Of a stretch of DNA of 64,000 nt, positions 1-12,118 are shown piece by piece; the first letter of the stretch is position 1; the number at the start of each line of letters is the position of its first letter. The notes under the pieces are model-generated. The model saw nothing but the letters and a program-made list of their open reading frames with translations. It did no database searches and had not been told where the DNA came from. A program made the translations under genes and the position numbers. The stretch covers positions 95,425,501 through 95,489,500 of the forward strand of contig CP142452.1 in NCBI GenBank assembly GCA_038049695.1, read 5' to 3'. This DNA is from Cinnamomum chago (lineage: Eukaryota > Streptophyta > Magnoliopsida > Laurales > Lauraceae).

Positions 1-341
1 CTGGAATTAACAAGATATGAAGCTTTTGGCAATCAAAATTGTTGCAATATGATTAAAATAATAGATATATGAAGAGGCTACGAATTGCTTGTCTAAAGGT
101 TTATTTATTTATTTTGTTTTGGTCACTAGTTCTATGATAAGCCCCAATATAGATGCGGAGTTTAGGTTTCTGTTTGATGGTCCGGCTTAACCTTACTTTC
201 CTCCGAGTAGAATACTCTTAAAAAGAGTTGAGTTGGTCATTTGATAATACATACATTGAAGCAAGTACTGAGAAAGATCAAATGCCTCTCTGTTGGGAAA
301 AACAGAGCAGCAAAGCAAAAGAAAATTAGAAAGTAGTAAGA
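1..341. other. Flank downstream of AAA-ATPase gene
   Basis: AT-rich sequence without a recognisable gene. It lies 3' of the minus-strand AAA-ATPase and should contain its 3' UTR and polyadenylation region. I see no repeat ends or RNA gene in it. Confidence 0.4.
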
Positions 342-1865
342 TCAAACAACACTCTTTCCATTTTCCTTATTACCTATTTCACCATCCCCTTTTTTTCCAT
401 TGTTGTCCATCAGTGTTGTCTCTCCATTCTGCTCAGCTTTCAACCGTAATTCTTCTTCTTCTGCCTTCCGTAATGCTTCTTCTTTTGCCTTTTGGAGAGC
501 ATGGATCAGGTTCTCAAGACAAGTTGTAACATTTTCTTCTGTGGCGAGGGAGGACCTTGGCATCAGATTCTCAGCTACGTCTGCAGGGGTGATTGTGGTC
601 TCTTCTATTAGCTGTTGGATGCTCCCAAATAGTGGGTGTGAATAAATGTCGAGATAGTTCTTGGCAAGTACTTTAAAGCCTTCAAAGCTACAGTATGAAA
701 GCTCAATATGTTTGTCCATTCGCCCTCTTCGTATCAGAGCAGCGTCTAGCTTCTCCACATGGTTGGTGGTGATGACAATAATCCGCTCACCTCCACAAGC
801 TGACCAGAGTCCATCAATGAAATTGAGGAGTCCTGAGAGAGTTACTTTGCTAATTTCTTCCCCGTCTGCTCTGCGAGGAGGATCCTTCTTCTCGTCTCCA
901 TCTTTGTCCTTTGATTCCTTGGCTTTATCTGTCCGCTTCACAGACATATCTAATGAACAGTCTATGTCTTCAAGCACAATGATCGATTTACTGGTGATCT
1001 CGATCAGGAGCTTCCGCAGCTCCATGTTGTCCCTAACTGCTGTCAATTCGAGGTCGTAAACATCGTACTGCAAGAAGTTAGCCATGGCAGCAATCATGGT
1101 AGACTTCCCGGTGCCCGGCGGGCCGTAGAGAAGGTAACCCCTCTTCCATGCCTTGCCAATCTTGGCATAATAGTCTTTTGCATTTCTAAATGTTGTGAGG
1201 TCTTCGATGATCTCTCTCTTCTTCTCCGGGTCCATGGCGAGCGTCTGGAATGTTGCCGGGTGCTCAAAGACCACGTGGCTCCACTCCTTGGTGCTTCTAA
1301 ATATGTAGCGGTCGCGGCTGTTTGTGTACAGCTTCCTCTGCCGGTTTTTCACCTTGTATGCCTTGCCCTGTTCCAGAACGTGACGCAGATAGCAATCTGT
1401 GACAAGCTGCCGGTGTCGCTTGTGGAATGTTAGGCAGTAGTAATGCCTCTGCTCCTCCTGTTCGGAGGAAAAAGGTGGCATAGTTGGTGCCCGTGAGGTG
1501 CTCTTGTGGTATGACCAAAGGAATTTGGCACCTTTAAACTCGTCATTCACCTGTTCATGCTCGTCCATGCTGATGAGGAGGTTGTCGCTGTCTTTGCCCA
1601 TCTCGGCCTTGAGTCTTTTGGCATTCTGGGAAGTATTGGCAGCCAGGTAGGACTGGATGATGATGAATACCTCACTGCGCTTGAAGCGTTCGCCGGAGTA
1701 CTCGTGGATTTTGATCTGGATGTTTGGGTCGAGGAATCTGAATATCTTTGCCGTGTATTTAGCCACAATGGAATCGAGGCGATATGGGAGGTATGGGCGA
1801 ATAACGGCCCATATGAACATGAAGCTGGCTAGAGTTGATCCTGTGTTAGCCCACCGAGGATCCAT
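342..1865 (-). CDS. BCS1-like AAA-ATPase (AATP1/ASD mitochondrial type)
   Basis: Single-exon gene of the plant BCS1-like AAA-ATPase family (AAA-ATPase-associated N-domain plus AAA domain). Members are membrane-anchored ATPases of mitochondria or ER, often stress or salicylate induced. From the Met at 1865 the protein has 507 residues. An N-terminal hydrophobic segment (FMFIWAVI) is followed by the family N-domain, Walker A GPPGTGKS (about residues 248-255), Walker B IIVLEDIDCSLD (about 295-306) and the RRGRMD arginine-finger segment. The C-terminal tail is charged and Lys/Glu-rich. The frame stays open 12 codons upstream to a Met at 1901, but a TATA box at 1923-1930 would start transcription at or after that codon, so I prefer the second Met, MDPRWANTG. 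Both starts give intact family domains. The family is clear; substrate and exact paralogue are not. Confidence 0.93.
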   Translation of the reverse strand: MDPRWANTGSTLASFMFIWAVIRPYLPYRLDSIVAKYTAKIFRFLDPNIQIKIHEYSGERFKRSEVFIIIQSYLAANTSQNAKRLKAEMGKDSDNLLISMDEHEQVNDEFKGAKFLWSYHKSTSRAPTMPPFSSEQEEQRHYYCLTFHKRHRQLVTDCYLRHVLEQGKAYKVKNRQRKLYTNSRDRYIFRSTKEWSHVVFEHPATFQTLAMDPEKKREIIEDLTTFRNAKDYYAKIGKAWKRGYLLYGPPGTGKSTMIAAMANFLQYDVYDLELTAVRDNMELRKLLIEITSKSIIVLEDIDCSLDMSVKRTDKAKESKDKDGDEKKDPPRRADGEEISKVTLSGLLNFIDGLWSACGGERIIVITTNHVEKLDAALIRRGRMDKHIELSYCSFEGFKVLAKNYLDIYSHPLFGSIQQLIEETTITPADVAENLMPRSSLATEENVTTCLENLIHALQKAKEEALRKAEEEELRLKAEQNGETTLMDNNGKKGDGEIGNKENGKSVV

Positions 1866-1922
1866 CGCCTCCTTCCTCTTCCTGTTCACTGCAGTCTGCA
1901 CTTTTCATCTCACTCACCCCCT

Positions 1923-1930
1923 CTTTATAT
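1923..1930 (-). promoter_or_regulatory. TATA box of the AAA-ATPase gene
   Basis: Reads ATATAAAG on the minus strand, followed by a purine-rich leader. Its spacing of about 60 bp to the Met at 1865 is normal. Spacing of about 25 bp to the in-frame Met at 1901 would leave that codon at or outside the transcript start. Confidence 0.5.
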
Positions 1931-2354
1931 GCATGGTGTTTTGCAGGTGCACCGAACCTTCCTTTCCCCACATTATCATATGCTCACGTCATGTTGACAT
2001 TGGCTAGTGCTCTGAAGCATGCATCAGCCCTTGTCTTTTTACAAGGGGCATTTATTGGACGGCTCTCAGTCTTTCGCAAGGAAATTGTGAAGAAAGTTCC
2101 TACTTCCTAGAAGTTACAGGATTCTGTTGACTGTTCCGTATTTTAATACATTGGGCGGTGGGCAGCCATTGCACGGGCAAGATGGTGGGCTCACCTTGGC
2201 AGCTGGATGGCCAGCCTGCATTGCTGCATTTTTTTTTATCAATGTGTGTTCGATGTGACATGTCTGTGGAGCAAGTCTTCTTATCCGGATGTGTGTAAAT
2301 TCAATGTCGTGTATCAAGTTTTCTGCAAATGCAGTGTGGAAAGAGCCCCATTCA

Positions 2355-2919
2355 TCGGGTTGTAAATGGGCCTCCGATTTTTCGATTATCCGAAGGTTCC
2401 GACCCGTTAGGTTCCGGGTCTGGGTCCTTATTTTGGTCCCGATAAGTAAATGGTTTCGGTTTCGGATCCTTTTTTTGGAACCGATACTTAAATGGGTCCG
2501 GTTCCGGATACACAGTGGCTCAGACCCGTGGACCCGAGATCCGACCCAATATACACTAACATAAGGTAACTTTCGTATATGAAAATAGAATTCTTTTTAC
2601 TTTTCTACTTTCTGAGTTTTTTAGTTAAAAGTGCATGTTATTGATAGACAAAAGTCATATTAGTGTTTGCAGGTGATCCAATTGAAATATGAAAAAAGCA
2701 TAATTTTTTTAAAAAGAAAAACATATGTATTAGTCTAGACTCGAAATCATACCCGGAACCGGAACCAAACCCGCTTCACAAATGGTTCCGGTTCCGGTTC
2801 CTATTAAAATTATCGGAACCGGTTCCGGAACCAGTTTTTTGGTTCCGATCCGGGTCCGAGTCCGATTCCCCCTCTTACTAAACGGTTCCGGGTCTGGTAC
2901 CGACCCGTTTACAACCATA
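2355..2919. mobile_element. Non-autonomous hAT-like element rich in GGTTCCGG motifs (copy 1)
   Basis: The ends are inverted repeats: GGTTGTAAATGGG at 2358-2370, and CCCGTTTACAACC at 2904-2916 (12 of 13 paired). Both ends are internally loaded with repeated GGTTCCGG / GGGTCCGG words (2395-2550 and 2750-2900) that can also pair with each other; the centre is AT-rich. No transposase frame. The terminal TRGGG-NTG-AAATGG pattern resembles Ac-type hAT ends and recurs at 26169-26644 and 49973-50345. No convincing 8-bp target duplication is visible, so the superfamily assignment is an inference from the termini. Confidence 0.6.
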
Positions 2920-4340
2920 ACTGCTCAACGTCCCATGTTTTTTAGGATTATAGCAACTCTTGAGGCCCCGTATGGTAATTTTGCTAATAAATTCGAATCA
3001 AGTTAAACATTCCATCAAAATCACTTTTTACAACTTAGGTTTGTTTTTGTTTTTTTTTTTTTTGTAGAGTAAGCCATTTTTTGGTGGATCCGTGTGCTTC
3101 CAACTCTTTTTGGCCACTGAACCAAGTGAAATCAGCATGGAAGATAGTCAGTCACACGTAATGGTTTCGGCAGTAAGTCCTACCATTTGCCTTTTTATTT
3201 GCATGGAATTGAACTCAGGGGTTCATGGTAAAATAGGTTTCAACGAAAGATTACGAAGGGGTAAATGATATAAGCTTTAGTTCTAGAACTAGGTTGGGGA
3301 AAACTTGTGACTTGGAACTCTACTGATCTCGGGAGTCATGTCTTTTACATAATAATTTTGAAATATTTAAAAATAGATCAAATACTTATAAAATATGGGT
3401 ATACAATTATTTTTACATGTACTCATGATGATCAATTCAAGTTAATAAATTTATACATGCAAGAAAATTACAGTAGGAAGGAAAAAAAAATAAAATGAGA
3501 TTGAGATTGTACATATTGCATAAATTTCAAGTGCAGACATCAACTATAGAAGATCAAATATAAATCTCAAATTATATTCTAAGAATCATTTTCAAATTGC
3601 TAACTTCAAACTTCAAGCATTAATTACTTAAACATAAGCATCCCTTATTTATAATTAAATCTACCCATTAAAAAAAGGGTTCAAAATGAAAATAACTTGC
3701 CAAAAGGAGGTGACTTGGATGCATTTTCCCATTTTTACACAATCTTTCATCAAAATGAGGCAGCTTGGCTGCATTTTACTGTAGTCTGGTCGAGTTTTCA
3801 ACAATTGAAGAGCCGTAAGGCAACAATAAACCTCCGCTCCACCTAATACAAGAGTATCTTTTTCGCCAGTTGAGTAAAAGATGCCTCGCTCACGTATTAC
3901 TGAATCCGACACCTTCGTCCCTACTCAAAAAGAGTCCAGCCCTCCATTTGGAACGAGGGCCCCACCGTGATTCAGCTTTCCTGCATTATCTACGAGTGCG
4001 GCCCCAGCGACTGGCTTCCCCAAATCGAGTTATGCCACGTCAGCTCTCAAGGAGAGAAATTTGGAAGTGGTTTTTCAAAACACACATGTTCAATGAACTA
4101 TTTTTATTTAAGATGAAGTAACGTCTCTGTCTGTCTCTATTAGTGGGACTCTTTCTCTTACACCTTTTGACAATCTCATCCCCATGTTTCTCACAGCCAT
4201 TTCTCTCTCTTTCCCATCACAACTTTCCGGTTGTGGTGGGGATGGGATGGGATGGGGGACTGAAAGATCTCCTCTTCACTAAGCTTGTGTACGGTTGGAG
4301 ATGGAGAATCATGACTCTAACAACTTGATTATCGACAGTC
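2920..4340. other. Intergenic, no gene recognised
   Basis: AT-rich DNA with short T and A runs. The short open frames here have no recognisable domains and low-complexity composition. It leads into the copia element. Confidence 0.4.
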
Positions 4341-4439
4341 AATAGTCGATGTGAGTACCTGGTTCATCAAACGATCGTGTTCATTTTTTGTGGGGGAGGT
4401 GGTCCTTGTTTTATGTACATCGGATGAAAAAAAATAAAA

Positions 4440-7400
4440 AATTGGCAATCTCATCGTTGACAAAGACCACCATTTCGAATGCAAAATTTGAAGTCGAGAA
4501 GTTTGATGGTACCAATAACTTTGGTATGTGGCAATGTGAGGTTTGAGATGTTCTAAGCCCAGCAAGAGTTGAAAATTGCTCTGGAGGATAAACCCTCGAT
4601 ATGGAAGATAAGGAATGACAGAAGATTAATCGTCAGACATGTAGCACTATCAGGTTATGTCTCGCGAAGGATCAGAAATACTCAGTGATGAGAGAAACCT
4701 CTGCAAAAGAGTTGTGGCAGAAATTGGAGAAAAAGTATATGACCAAGAGCTTGGAGAATCGGATCTATTTGAAGAAGAAACTTTTCCGCTTCGAGTATTG
4801 CCAAGGTATTTCTATGACCAAACATCTCGATGATTTTAATAAAATTATTGCTGATTTAATGAACATTGATGTGAAAATTGATGATGAGAATAAGGCATTA
4901 CTTCTTCTGAATTCGCTTCCCGATAGTTATGATTATTTTACTCACACTTTGATCAATAGGAAGAATGAGGTTAAATATGATGTTGTGTCTGTTGTTTTGA
5001 TGAATAATGAATATCGGAAGAAGGACAAACAGGCCCACAATGATTCATCGTCTGATGCATTGATAGTAAGAGGCAGATCAGATGATAAGAAATCTGGCAG
5101 AAAATCTCGTTCTAAGTCGAGAGGAAAATCAAAACCACCTGCAAAAGATGAATGTGTCTTTTGTCACAAAAAAGGGCATTGGAAGATGGATTGTCCAAAA
5201 TTGAAAAATAAGGACAAAGATAAATCTGTTGCAAACATTGGACACAATGAGGATAATGATTCTGAATTTAGTTTGACTGTTTCTTCATTGGTATGTTATT
5301 CTGACGAGTGGATTTTAGACTCGGGTTGTACCTATCATATGTGTCCCAACAGGGAATGATTTTCCAGCTTTCAAGAGTTGGATGGTGGAACAGTTTTGAT
5401 GGGCAATGATAGTGCCTGCAAAACAAAAGGGATAGGAAAAATACGTTTGAAGATGCATGATTGAGCAGTTAGAGTTTTGACTGATGTTCGGTATGTATCG
5501 GACTTGAAAAAGAATCTCATCTCATTCGGTGCTTTAGACTCCAAAGACTTCAAGATTACCGTAGAAGGTGGAGTTCTAAAAGTTGTTTATGGTGCACTTG
5601 TGTTGATGAAGGGTGTCCGAAGAGGTAATTTGTATTTCTTACAAGGGAGTACAGTTGTAGGTGGAGCAGCAACAGTATCTGATAGCTCGAATGAGACTGT
5701 TATAGACACTACCAGATTATGGCACATGCGTCTAGGGCATGCTGGGGAGAGAGCAATGCAGGGTTTGGTTAAGCAAGGCTTGTTGCAAGGTGCAAAGACC
5801 TGCAAGTTGGGATTTTGTGAACATTATTTTTTTGACAAGCAGACAAAAGTGAAGTTTGGTGCCGTGATCCATCGCACTCAAGGCACACTAGACTATGTTC
5901 ATTCGGATGTATGGGGTCCTACCAAGGTGGCATCTTTGGGAGGTATGCACTATTTTGTTACATTCGTTGATGACTTCTCCAGAAGAGTATGAGTGTGCGT
6001 CATGAAGCACAAGGATGAAGTTTTGAATGTGTTCTTGAAGTGGAAGAAAATGATTGAAACACAGACTGGCAGAAAGATCAAAAGGCTCAAGTCAGATAAT
6101 GGTGGAGAGTACAAGTCCGATCCGTTCTTGCAAGTATGTCAGGATGAGGGGATCGTGAGACACTTCACAGTTAGTGGGACTACGCAACAGAATGGGGTGA
6201 CAGAACGCATGAACCGCACTATATTGGAGAAAGTTCGGTGTATGTTGTCTAATTCTGGATTAGGCAAAGCGTTTTGGGGTGAGGCAGTTGTTTATGCATG
6301 TCATCTCATCAACAGGTTACCTTCTGCCGCGATTGATAGAAAAACACCCATTGAGGTATGGTCTGAAAAACCCACTACTGATTATGATAAATTGCATATA
6401 TTCGGTTGTCATGCTTATTACCATGTCACAGAGAGTAAGTTGGATCAAAGAGCCAAGAAAGCTATATTCTTGGGTTTCAGCAGTGGTGTGAAAGGATACC
6501 GGCTATGGTTTTCCGATTCAAAGAAACTTGTTCTGAGCAGGGATGTGACTTTTGATGAAGCTGCTATGTGTAAACAGAACAAGCAAAATGACTCTCAGGA
6601 GGAGAGCAAGGTCAATGGTACATCGAAGCAGGTAGAGGTTGATGTCATCCCAGTTGAGTCAGAGGGTGATGATACAAATGAGGAGGAGACTCCAGCCCAA
6701 GAGCCTCCACAAGAACAAGCAGATTCTATTGCAGCTAGTAGACCAAAAAAGAATATTCGAAAACCTCAATAGTTCACTGACATGGTGGCATATGCACTTC
6801 CAATGGTTGAAGAATGTGTTCCTACTACCTACAAAGAAGCAAAGAGACATTCAGAAAGTGTAAAGTGGCAGAATGCAATGAATGAGGAAATGAAATCTCT
6901 TCATAAGAATCACACTTGGGAGCTAGTACAGTTACCTAAGGGGAAGAAAGCAATTGGGTACAAATGTCTACACCATGAAGGAAGGATCTCCAGGAAAGGA
7001 CAATGTCAGGTACAAGGCTAGATTGGTGGCTAAAGCTACACACAGAAGGAAGGCATTGACTATAATGAGGTATTCTCTCCCGTTGTGAAGCATTCTTCGA
7101 TTCGCATTTTGTTAGCCTTGGTTGCTCAATTTGATCTCGAGTTAGTGCAACTAGATGTTAAAACTGCATTTTTGCATGGTGATTTGAATGAGGAGATCTA
7201 CATGACCCAACCAGATGGGTATAAGGCTGCTGGTAAAGAACATTTGACTTCTAAACTGAAAAAAATCGTTGTATGGTTTGAAACAATCTCCAAGACAGTG
7301 ATACAAACGATTTGACAAGTTTATGATTGGGCAAAAGTACACCCGGAGTTCTTTTGATCATTGTGTCTACTATCGCGAACTACGAAATGGAACCTTCATT

Positions 7401-8765
7401 TATTTGCTCTTATATGTCGATGATATGCTTATAGCTTCTAAGAGCAAGGTGGAGATTGAAAAATTGAAGACTTAGATGAGTATTGAATTTGAAATGAAGG
7501 ATCTAGGGGAAGCCAAGATGATACTTGGTATGGAAATTCAGAGAGACAGGGTGTAAGGCAAGGTTTGTCTGTCGCAGAAACAATATTTAAAAAAGATACT
7601 ACAGTGTTTTGGTATGGATGCAAAAAAAAAAACCTGTAAGTACACCTCTTGCCTCTCACTTCAAGCTTAGCACTGCTATGTCTCGTAGAACAGATGATGA
7701 GCGTCCGTACATGGCTCAGGTTCCTTATCAGAGTGTTGTTGGTAGTTTGATGTATGCGATGGTATGTACTAGGCCCGACATTTCACAGGTTGTCAGTATA
7801 GTGAGCAGATATATGCATAATCCAAGGAAAGGGCACTGACAAGCGGTGAAATGGATCCTACGGTATATTCTGGGTACCGTGGATGTTGGTTTGGTGTTTC
7901 AGCAGGATGATAGTATTGGTCAGCATGTGGTTGGATATGTGGATTCCGATTACGCTTGTGATTTGGATAAGCGTCAGTTTACAACAGGTTATGTGTTCAC
8001 ACTTGCAAGGGGACCGGTGAGTTGGAGGTTAACGTTACAGTTTACAGTTGCTTTGTTGACTACTGAGGCAGAGTACATGGCGGTGACAGAGGCTATTAAG
8101 GAGGCCATTTGGCTTCAAGGTTTGCTTGATCACATGAGGTTCTTTCAGGAGCACATGGATGTCCATTGTGATAGTCAGAGTGCAATTTGTTTGGCAAAGG
8201 ATCAGGTTCATCATTCACGTACGAAACACATCGACGTACGGTATCATTTTGTGCGGGAGATTGTTGACGAAGGAGATATACTTCTTCAGAAGATCGCAAC
8301 TGCTAATAACCCTGCAGATATGCTGATTAAGGTTGTGACTGTTGTCAAGTTTAAGCATTGCTTGGACTTGATCAATATCCTGCGAGTTTGAGCACCTTCG
8401 GGTGTATGGCGCCTACGGGCGCATTTGGAGGCGTGTGATTGCATGCCAAGGTGGAAAATGTTGTGACCTGCAAATCTCGCCAAGTGGAGATTTGTTGGGT
8501 TTATGGGTTTGGGTTTTGGCTCATTTTTTAGGCCCAATTCATTTGTATTAGGGTTGAGGGGTAATTTAGTCTTTGTTAAAAACTACATATTATCTCTTTT
8601 GGTTGTAACCCTAAGATGTGAGAAAACTCTGATTAGTGGAGAAGAAGAAGACGAGCTTTGTCCATGGACGTAGGTGTGAAATCACCGAACCACGAAAATT
8701 TGTGTTCCCTTTTGTGTGGCTTGATTTGTTTGCTTGTCGATCGCACGCTTCCGCACACACGATCT
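4440..8765 (+). mobile_element. Ty1-copia LTR retrotransposon, broken
   Basis: A degraded copia element in the canonical order. Gag/UBN2 region at about 4480-5240, with a zinc knuckle CVFCHKKGHWKMDC at about 5155-5196. Aspartic protease motif (LDSGCTYHM) at about 5315-5345. GAG-pre-integrase (LWHMRLGHAGERAM) at about 5715-5830. Integrase core (HSDVWGP, FVDDFSR) from about 5895 to 6400. Reverse transcriptase from about 6860 to 7650, with LLYVDDML at about 7410. RNase H (VHCDSQSAICLAKD) from about 7900 to 8370. It is followed by a purine-rich tract and an LTR-like 3' end. Several breaks interrupt the coding region and I recognise no matching 5' LTR, so it is a fossil. Age cannot be set without an LTR pair. 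Confidence 0.93.
8493..8765 (+). repeat. 3' LTR of the copia element (approximate end)
   Basis: Begins TGTTGGGTTTATGGG just after a purine tract (AAGTGGAGAT), the usual position of a copia 3' LTR start. It runs through a TTGTAACCCTAAG segment and a region ending near GCACGCTTCCGCACA. The right edge is estimated from resemblance to known copia LTR ends, since no second LTR is present for alignment. Confidence 0.55.
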
Positions 8766-9264
8766 CTACAAAAGGGGGCCCCACTAGGTATGCAAAGCTT
8801 ATTTTATAATGAGCACTGGTACCCGGCGAAGGCTTCTACTTTCATCTCCAGCATCTACAAGTTTGTATTGAATTATTCCAAGATTTTCTCTAGCAAAATG
8901 TGCCCATCCTAGTAAAACTCTCAAAAGACGAGAAAACAAAGAAGATCTCATTAAAATAGAAATGAAGTAAAAACTCAACCCTAATCAAAGTTGTAAGCAA
9001 TCAAAAGAATGAAAAATAAAAAATAAAACCAACCCAAGCATCTCAAAACCATTTGCAACTATAGTAGTATCATTTCCAGTTTAATGTTTCCACAATAATT
9101 CAATGGGAAGAGAAACCTTGGATAAAAGGACAAAAGATGAAGTACCTACTCTTTACCCTCATATATACACAGACACTATTGATGCCTGGACCCAGGTTTT
9201 TGCCTTTACAGGTGTGTGTGTATAAATAATCTTTCTGTCTCATGTTCTCTGTTTAACATACAAC

Positions 9265-9560
9265 AACAGTTAAATACATATAAGCTATGGTCTAGTATGA
9301 GGTGATTTAAAGAATATATTCGAGGATTATTTAATACAAAGCTTGTGAATTAGACTTGCATAGGTGATTATACATGTTGAGCTTATTTCTGATATGATAA
9401 AGACTTATATAGAATAACAGTTACATACTTCTCAGCTATGGTTCTAGTTAGAGGTGATTTAATGCATTTATATGACGATTATAAAGTACAGAGTTTGTCG
9501 ATTGGACTGTTAATGCTAATTTTTCATGTTGAGTAGTATAATAGACTTTTCTTTGAAGTA
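9265..9560. repeat. Diverged tandem duplication, period about 151 bp
   Basis: Unit 1 starts at 9265 (AACAGTTAAATACATATAAG) and unit 2 at 9416 (AACAGTTACATACTTCTCAG). Both continue with GCTATGG, then GAGGTGATTTAA and a shared AT-rich tail through TACATGTTGAG / TTCATGTTGAG. Not coding. The units differ at many positions, so the duplication is old. Confidence 0.6.
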
Positions 9561-10911
9561 TTAAGACTGTTAACACTATGACTGGAGAACTCTCTAGTTG
9601 TTCAACTGTAGTTAGTTAATCCAGAGAGTCACTTAAAAAGATTAAAATACTGAGCATAAAAGATGAATACAAAAGAATCCAACATTCAATATAATTCAGC
9701 AGTTAACAAAAGAATTAGAAGGATGAGAAGAATACAATTAAATTATAAGATGTTAAAAAGTCATGTTAAATCTTTCTATGGAGTCAAGACTCAAGAGTCT
9801 TCCATTTAAGTAGTAATGAGTCTTGACCAAGTACAATATAGTCCTTTTTTTTTAATACATCATGATACTATATATATGAGCATCAGCAATTTGAAATTTA
9901 GAATGCAACAAAAATAAAAGAGCAATAGACTTTAGCAATTAGCATTTTTTCATCAAAAGTAAAACCTTGTTTTGCTACTTAGTCAACAGGTTCCAAACTT
10001 GCAAATCCATCTCACTAACATTCCATCCTAATATTTTTTTCAAAAAATAAACAAGAAAGTCTCAAACCTAATTGAAAAGCTTATCATAGTAAAATTAATG
10101 GCGTAAAGCATGCGTGATCAATGGCATAATGCACATGTGAACTGAAGAAAAAAAAAATCATATAATGATCTAATTATCAAGACAATCACAGTTGGTTCCA
10201 ACATAAAATCATACCAATTCGTATGCATACAGTTTGTTTGCATAATGATTAATGTCACCACTTGAGATTAAGATGCATAAAAAGAAATTAAAATCAACTT
10301 CTAAAAAGTAGAAGAAAAGATAATTAATTACAACAACAGATTAGAGTAGATAGAAAAGAACCCCATGACCCCAAACCAAGTTTTGATGGAATAGAAATGA
10401 CCCGTCCCAAAAAGCAAAATAAAATAATATATATATAATAAAAGATAATTCAGTCAGGGTCAAAATTAATTGTGAAATTGGAGCAATCTTGATATCGGTT
10501 GCAAAATCAACTATGAAACTCATCATCATCATTAAAGTTTTGTCCTAGCTATATTTGGATCGGGTGAGTGTTCCTTAAACATGTATAAAATCCAAAGAAG
10601 AAAAAAAGAAGATACAAAAAGTCGAAGGCTTTTTTCCTGCCATGATAAAATCATGGGCGTTGGACAAAAGGTGTTCATAATCCTCTTCCCGGTCTCACGC
10701 TCATCCCTTTTTTGGATTATATGCAAGATTTTGGGAATCTCTTGACCTAAGAAATCTAAGAAACCATAGAGGTAAGTGGCCATTTACTATAAATGGTGTG
10801 TTTTAATAAGAGATTACTAAAAGACAGCGGGTCAAGCTACCTACAGTCCGCATGTTTACATTGTCAAGTGGAGTTCGTATCGCATTTGTTATACTTTCAC
10901 GTAAGTTGATC
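9561..10911. other. Intergenic AT-rich DNA
   Basis: No gene or RNA recognised. Open frames on the minus strand at 10341-10783 are short, lack domains and look like chance frames. Confidence 0.4.
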
Positions 10912-11029
10912 AATAATACTTTGTCACGTCATTCGAGAATTTAGGTGATTTTAAAGTTTAAAAATTAAATTTTAAATCAGATGTAAGAGAATCACCTAAA
11001 TTCTTAGATGACGTGTCGGGGTGTTATTA
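10912..11029. mobile_element. Small fold-back (MITE-like) element core
   Basis: Inverted arms at 10912-10948 and 10992-11029 share the core CACGTCAT..AGAATTTAGGTGA and flanking AATAA-AC. Weaker pairing appears to extend outward on both sides (to about 10880 and 11060). No coding capacity and no clear target duplication. Confidence 0.5.
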
Positions 11030-11809
11030 GAAGGTATATAAAACACAATCGAAAGTGTCAATCTCTCGTTTGTTTTGCAAAATTTTCACCTGTTACAATG
11101 GACCGACAAAAGAGCTGTGTGGCCCGCCAAAGGACCCATAGCCTGGAACAACGCCCGAGTTGGGTTCCTCACAGTGGTCTCTTGGACACTTTCTGTGAGA
11201 GGGATGTGTGGGACCAGTGGTGGACCCATAATTTTTATTTGATGGGGGCTTACGATAATCACTTGAGAAATCCGATCACTATTTTGTTGTTCTTTCTTAA
11301 CATTAACTTGGCAAAAGAGAAAGTATTACAATTTCAAAATATTTAATTACATCAACTAACATTCTATCATCAAAATTTATATGACATTTTTTTTTTGTTT
11401 AAGTTAAATAATATTTGTACTGGTGTTTTAAGGTTCCTTCTACAAAACCCATATTCCTAATAGACAAAATAACTATGAATTTTGAGCAATTTGTGAAAAA
11501 ATATATTAAAAAGATCCAATCTATAAATCTACGGGTCACAATTTTTTTGACCAAAATCATTAACATTGTCATATTAATGGTAATCATTAATACACTTTGT
11601 TCTTTTAAGTTTTAATGGGTTTATGAGAGGGCGAAAGAAATTAAAAAAAGGGGGTTTTTTGAGATAGGGAAAGGGAGGTGGGGGCTATACATTATTCTAA
11701 GAGGGGGCTGGGCAGACTTCTTTGAAAGGGAGGTGGGACCTAAACGGTTGTTTAAAATTTTAGTGGGGCCGAAGCCCCCAAATTGGTACATGTAGGTCTT
11801 CCTGTGTGG

Positions 11810-12118
11810 GACTCACCATGGAGCCCATCTACCAATAATCTGAACCATTAAAATTGAATGCAACCTCCTCCAATAGCACGTCCTTAAATTTTACTTCGAT
11901 GAGATTAAGTCCCACTGTAAGATTAAACACATGATTAATATTGTGATTAGTATGATTTTATGCATTGTTAATCGTATGAGTTAATTACATTATCAGTCAT
12001 GAGTTCATTACAGTGGGACCAAATATCTTCGAAGTAAAATTTGAGGATGTGCTATTAGAAGAAATTGCATTCAATTGTAAAGGTTGGAATCGTCGTAGAT
12101 AGCTGGGCCCACGGTGAG
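11810..12118. mobile_element. Long-arm fold-back MITE
   Basis: Strong inverted repeat. The 73-bp inner arms at 11848-11920 and 12008-12080 pair at most positions (shared ATTGAATGCAA, AATAGCAC, CAAATTTTACTTCGA and CCCACTGTAA words). Pairing continues outward to ACTCACCATGG (11811) and CCCACGGTGAGT (12107-12118). A short AT-rich loop separates the arms. Long arms without a transposase suggest a Mutator-type or fold-back MITE; I could not identify a target duplication. Confidence 0.72.

Noticed and set aside
10341-10783. Minus-strand frames with hydrophobic stretches as membrane protein exons
   Set aside because: The hydrophobic runs come from AT-rich sequence; no conserved motif or splice structure.
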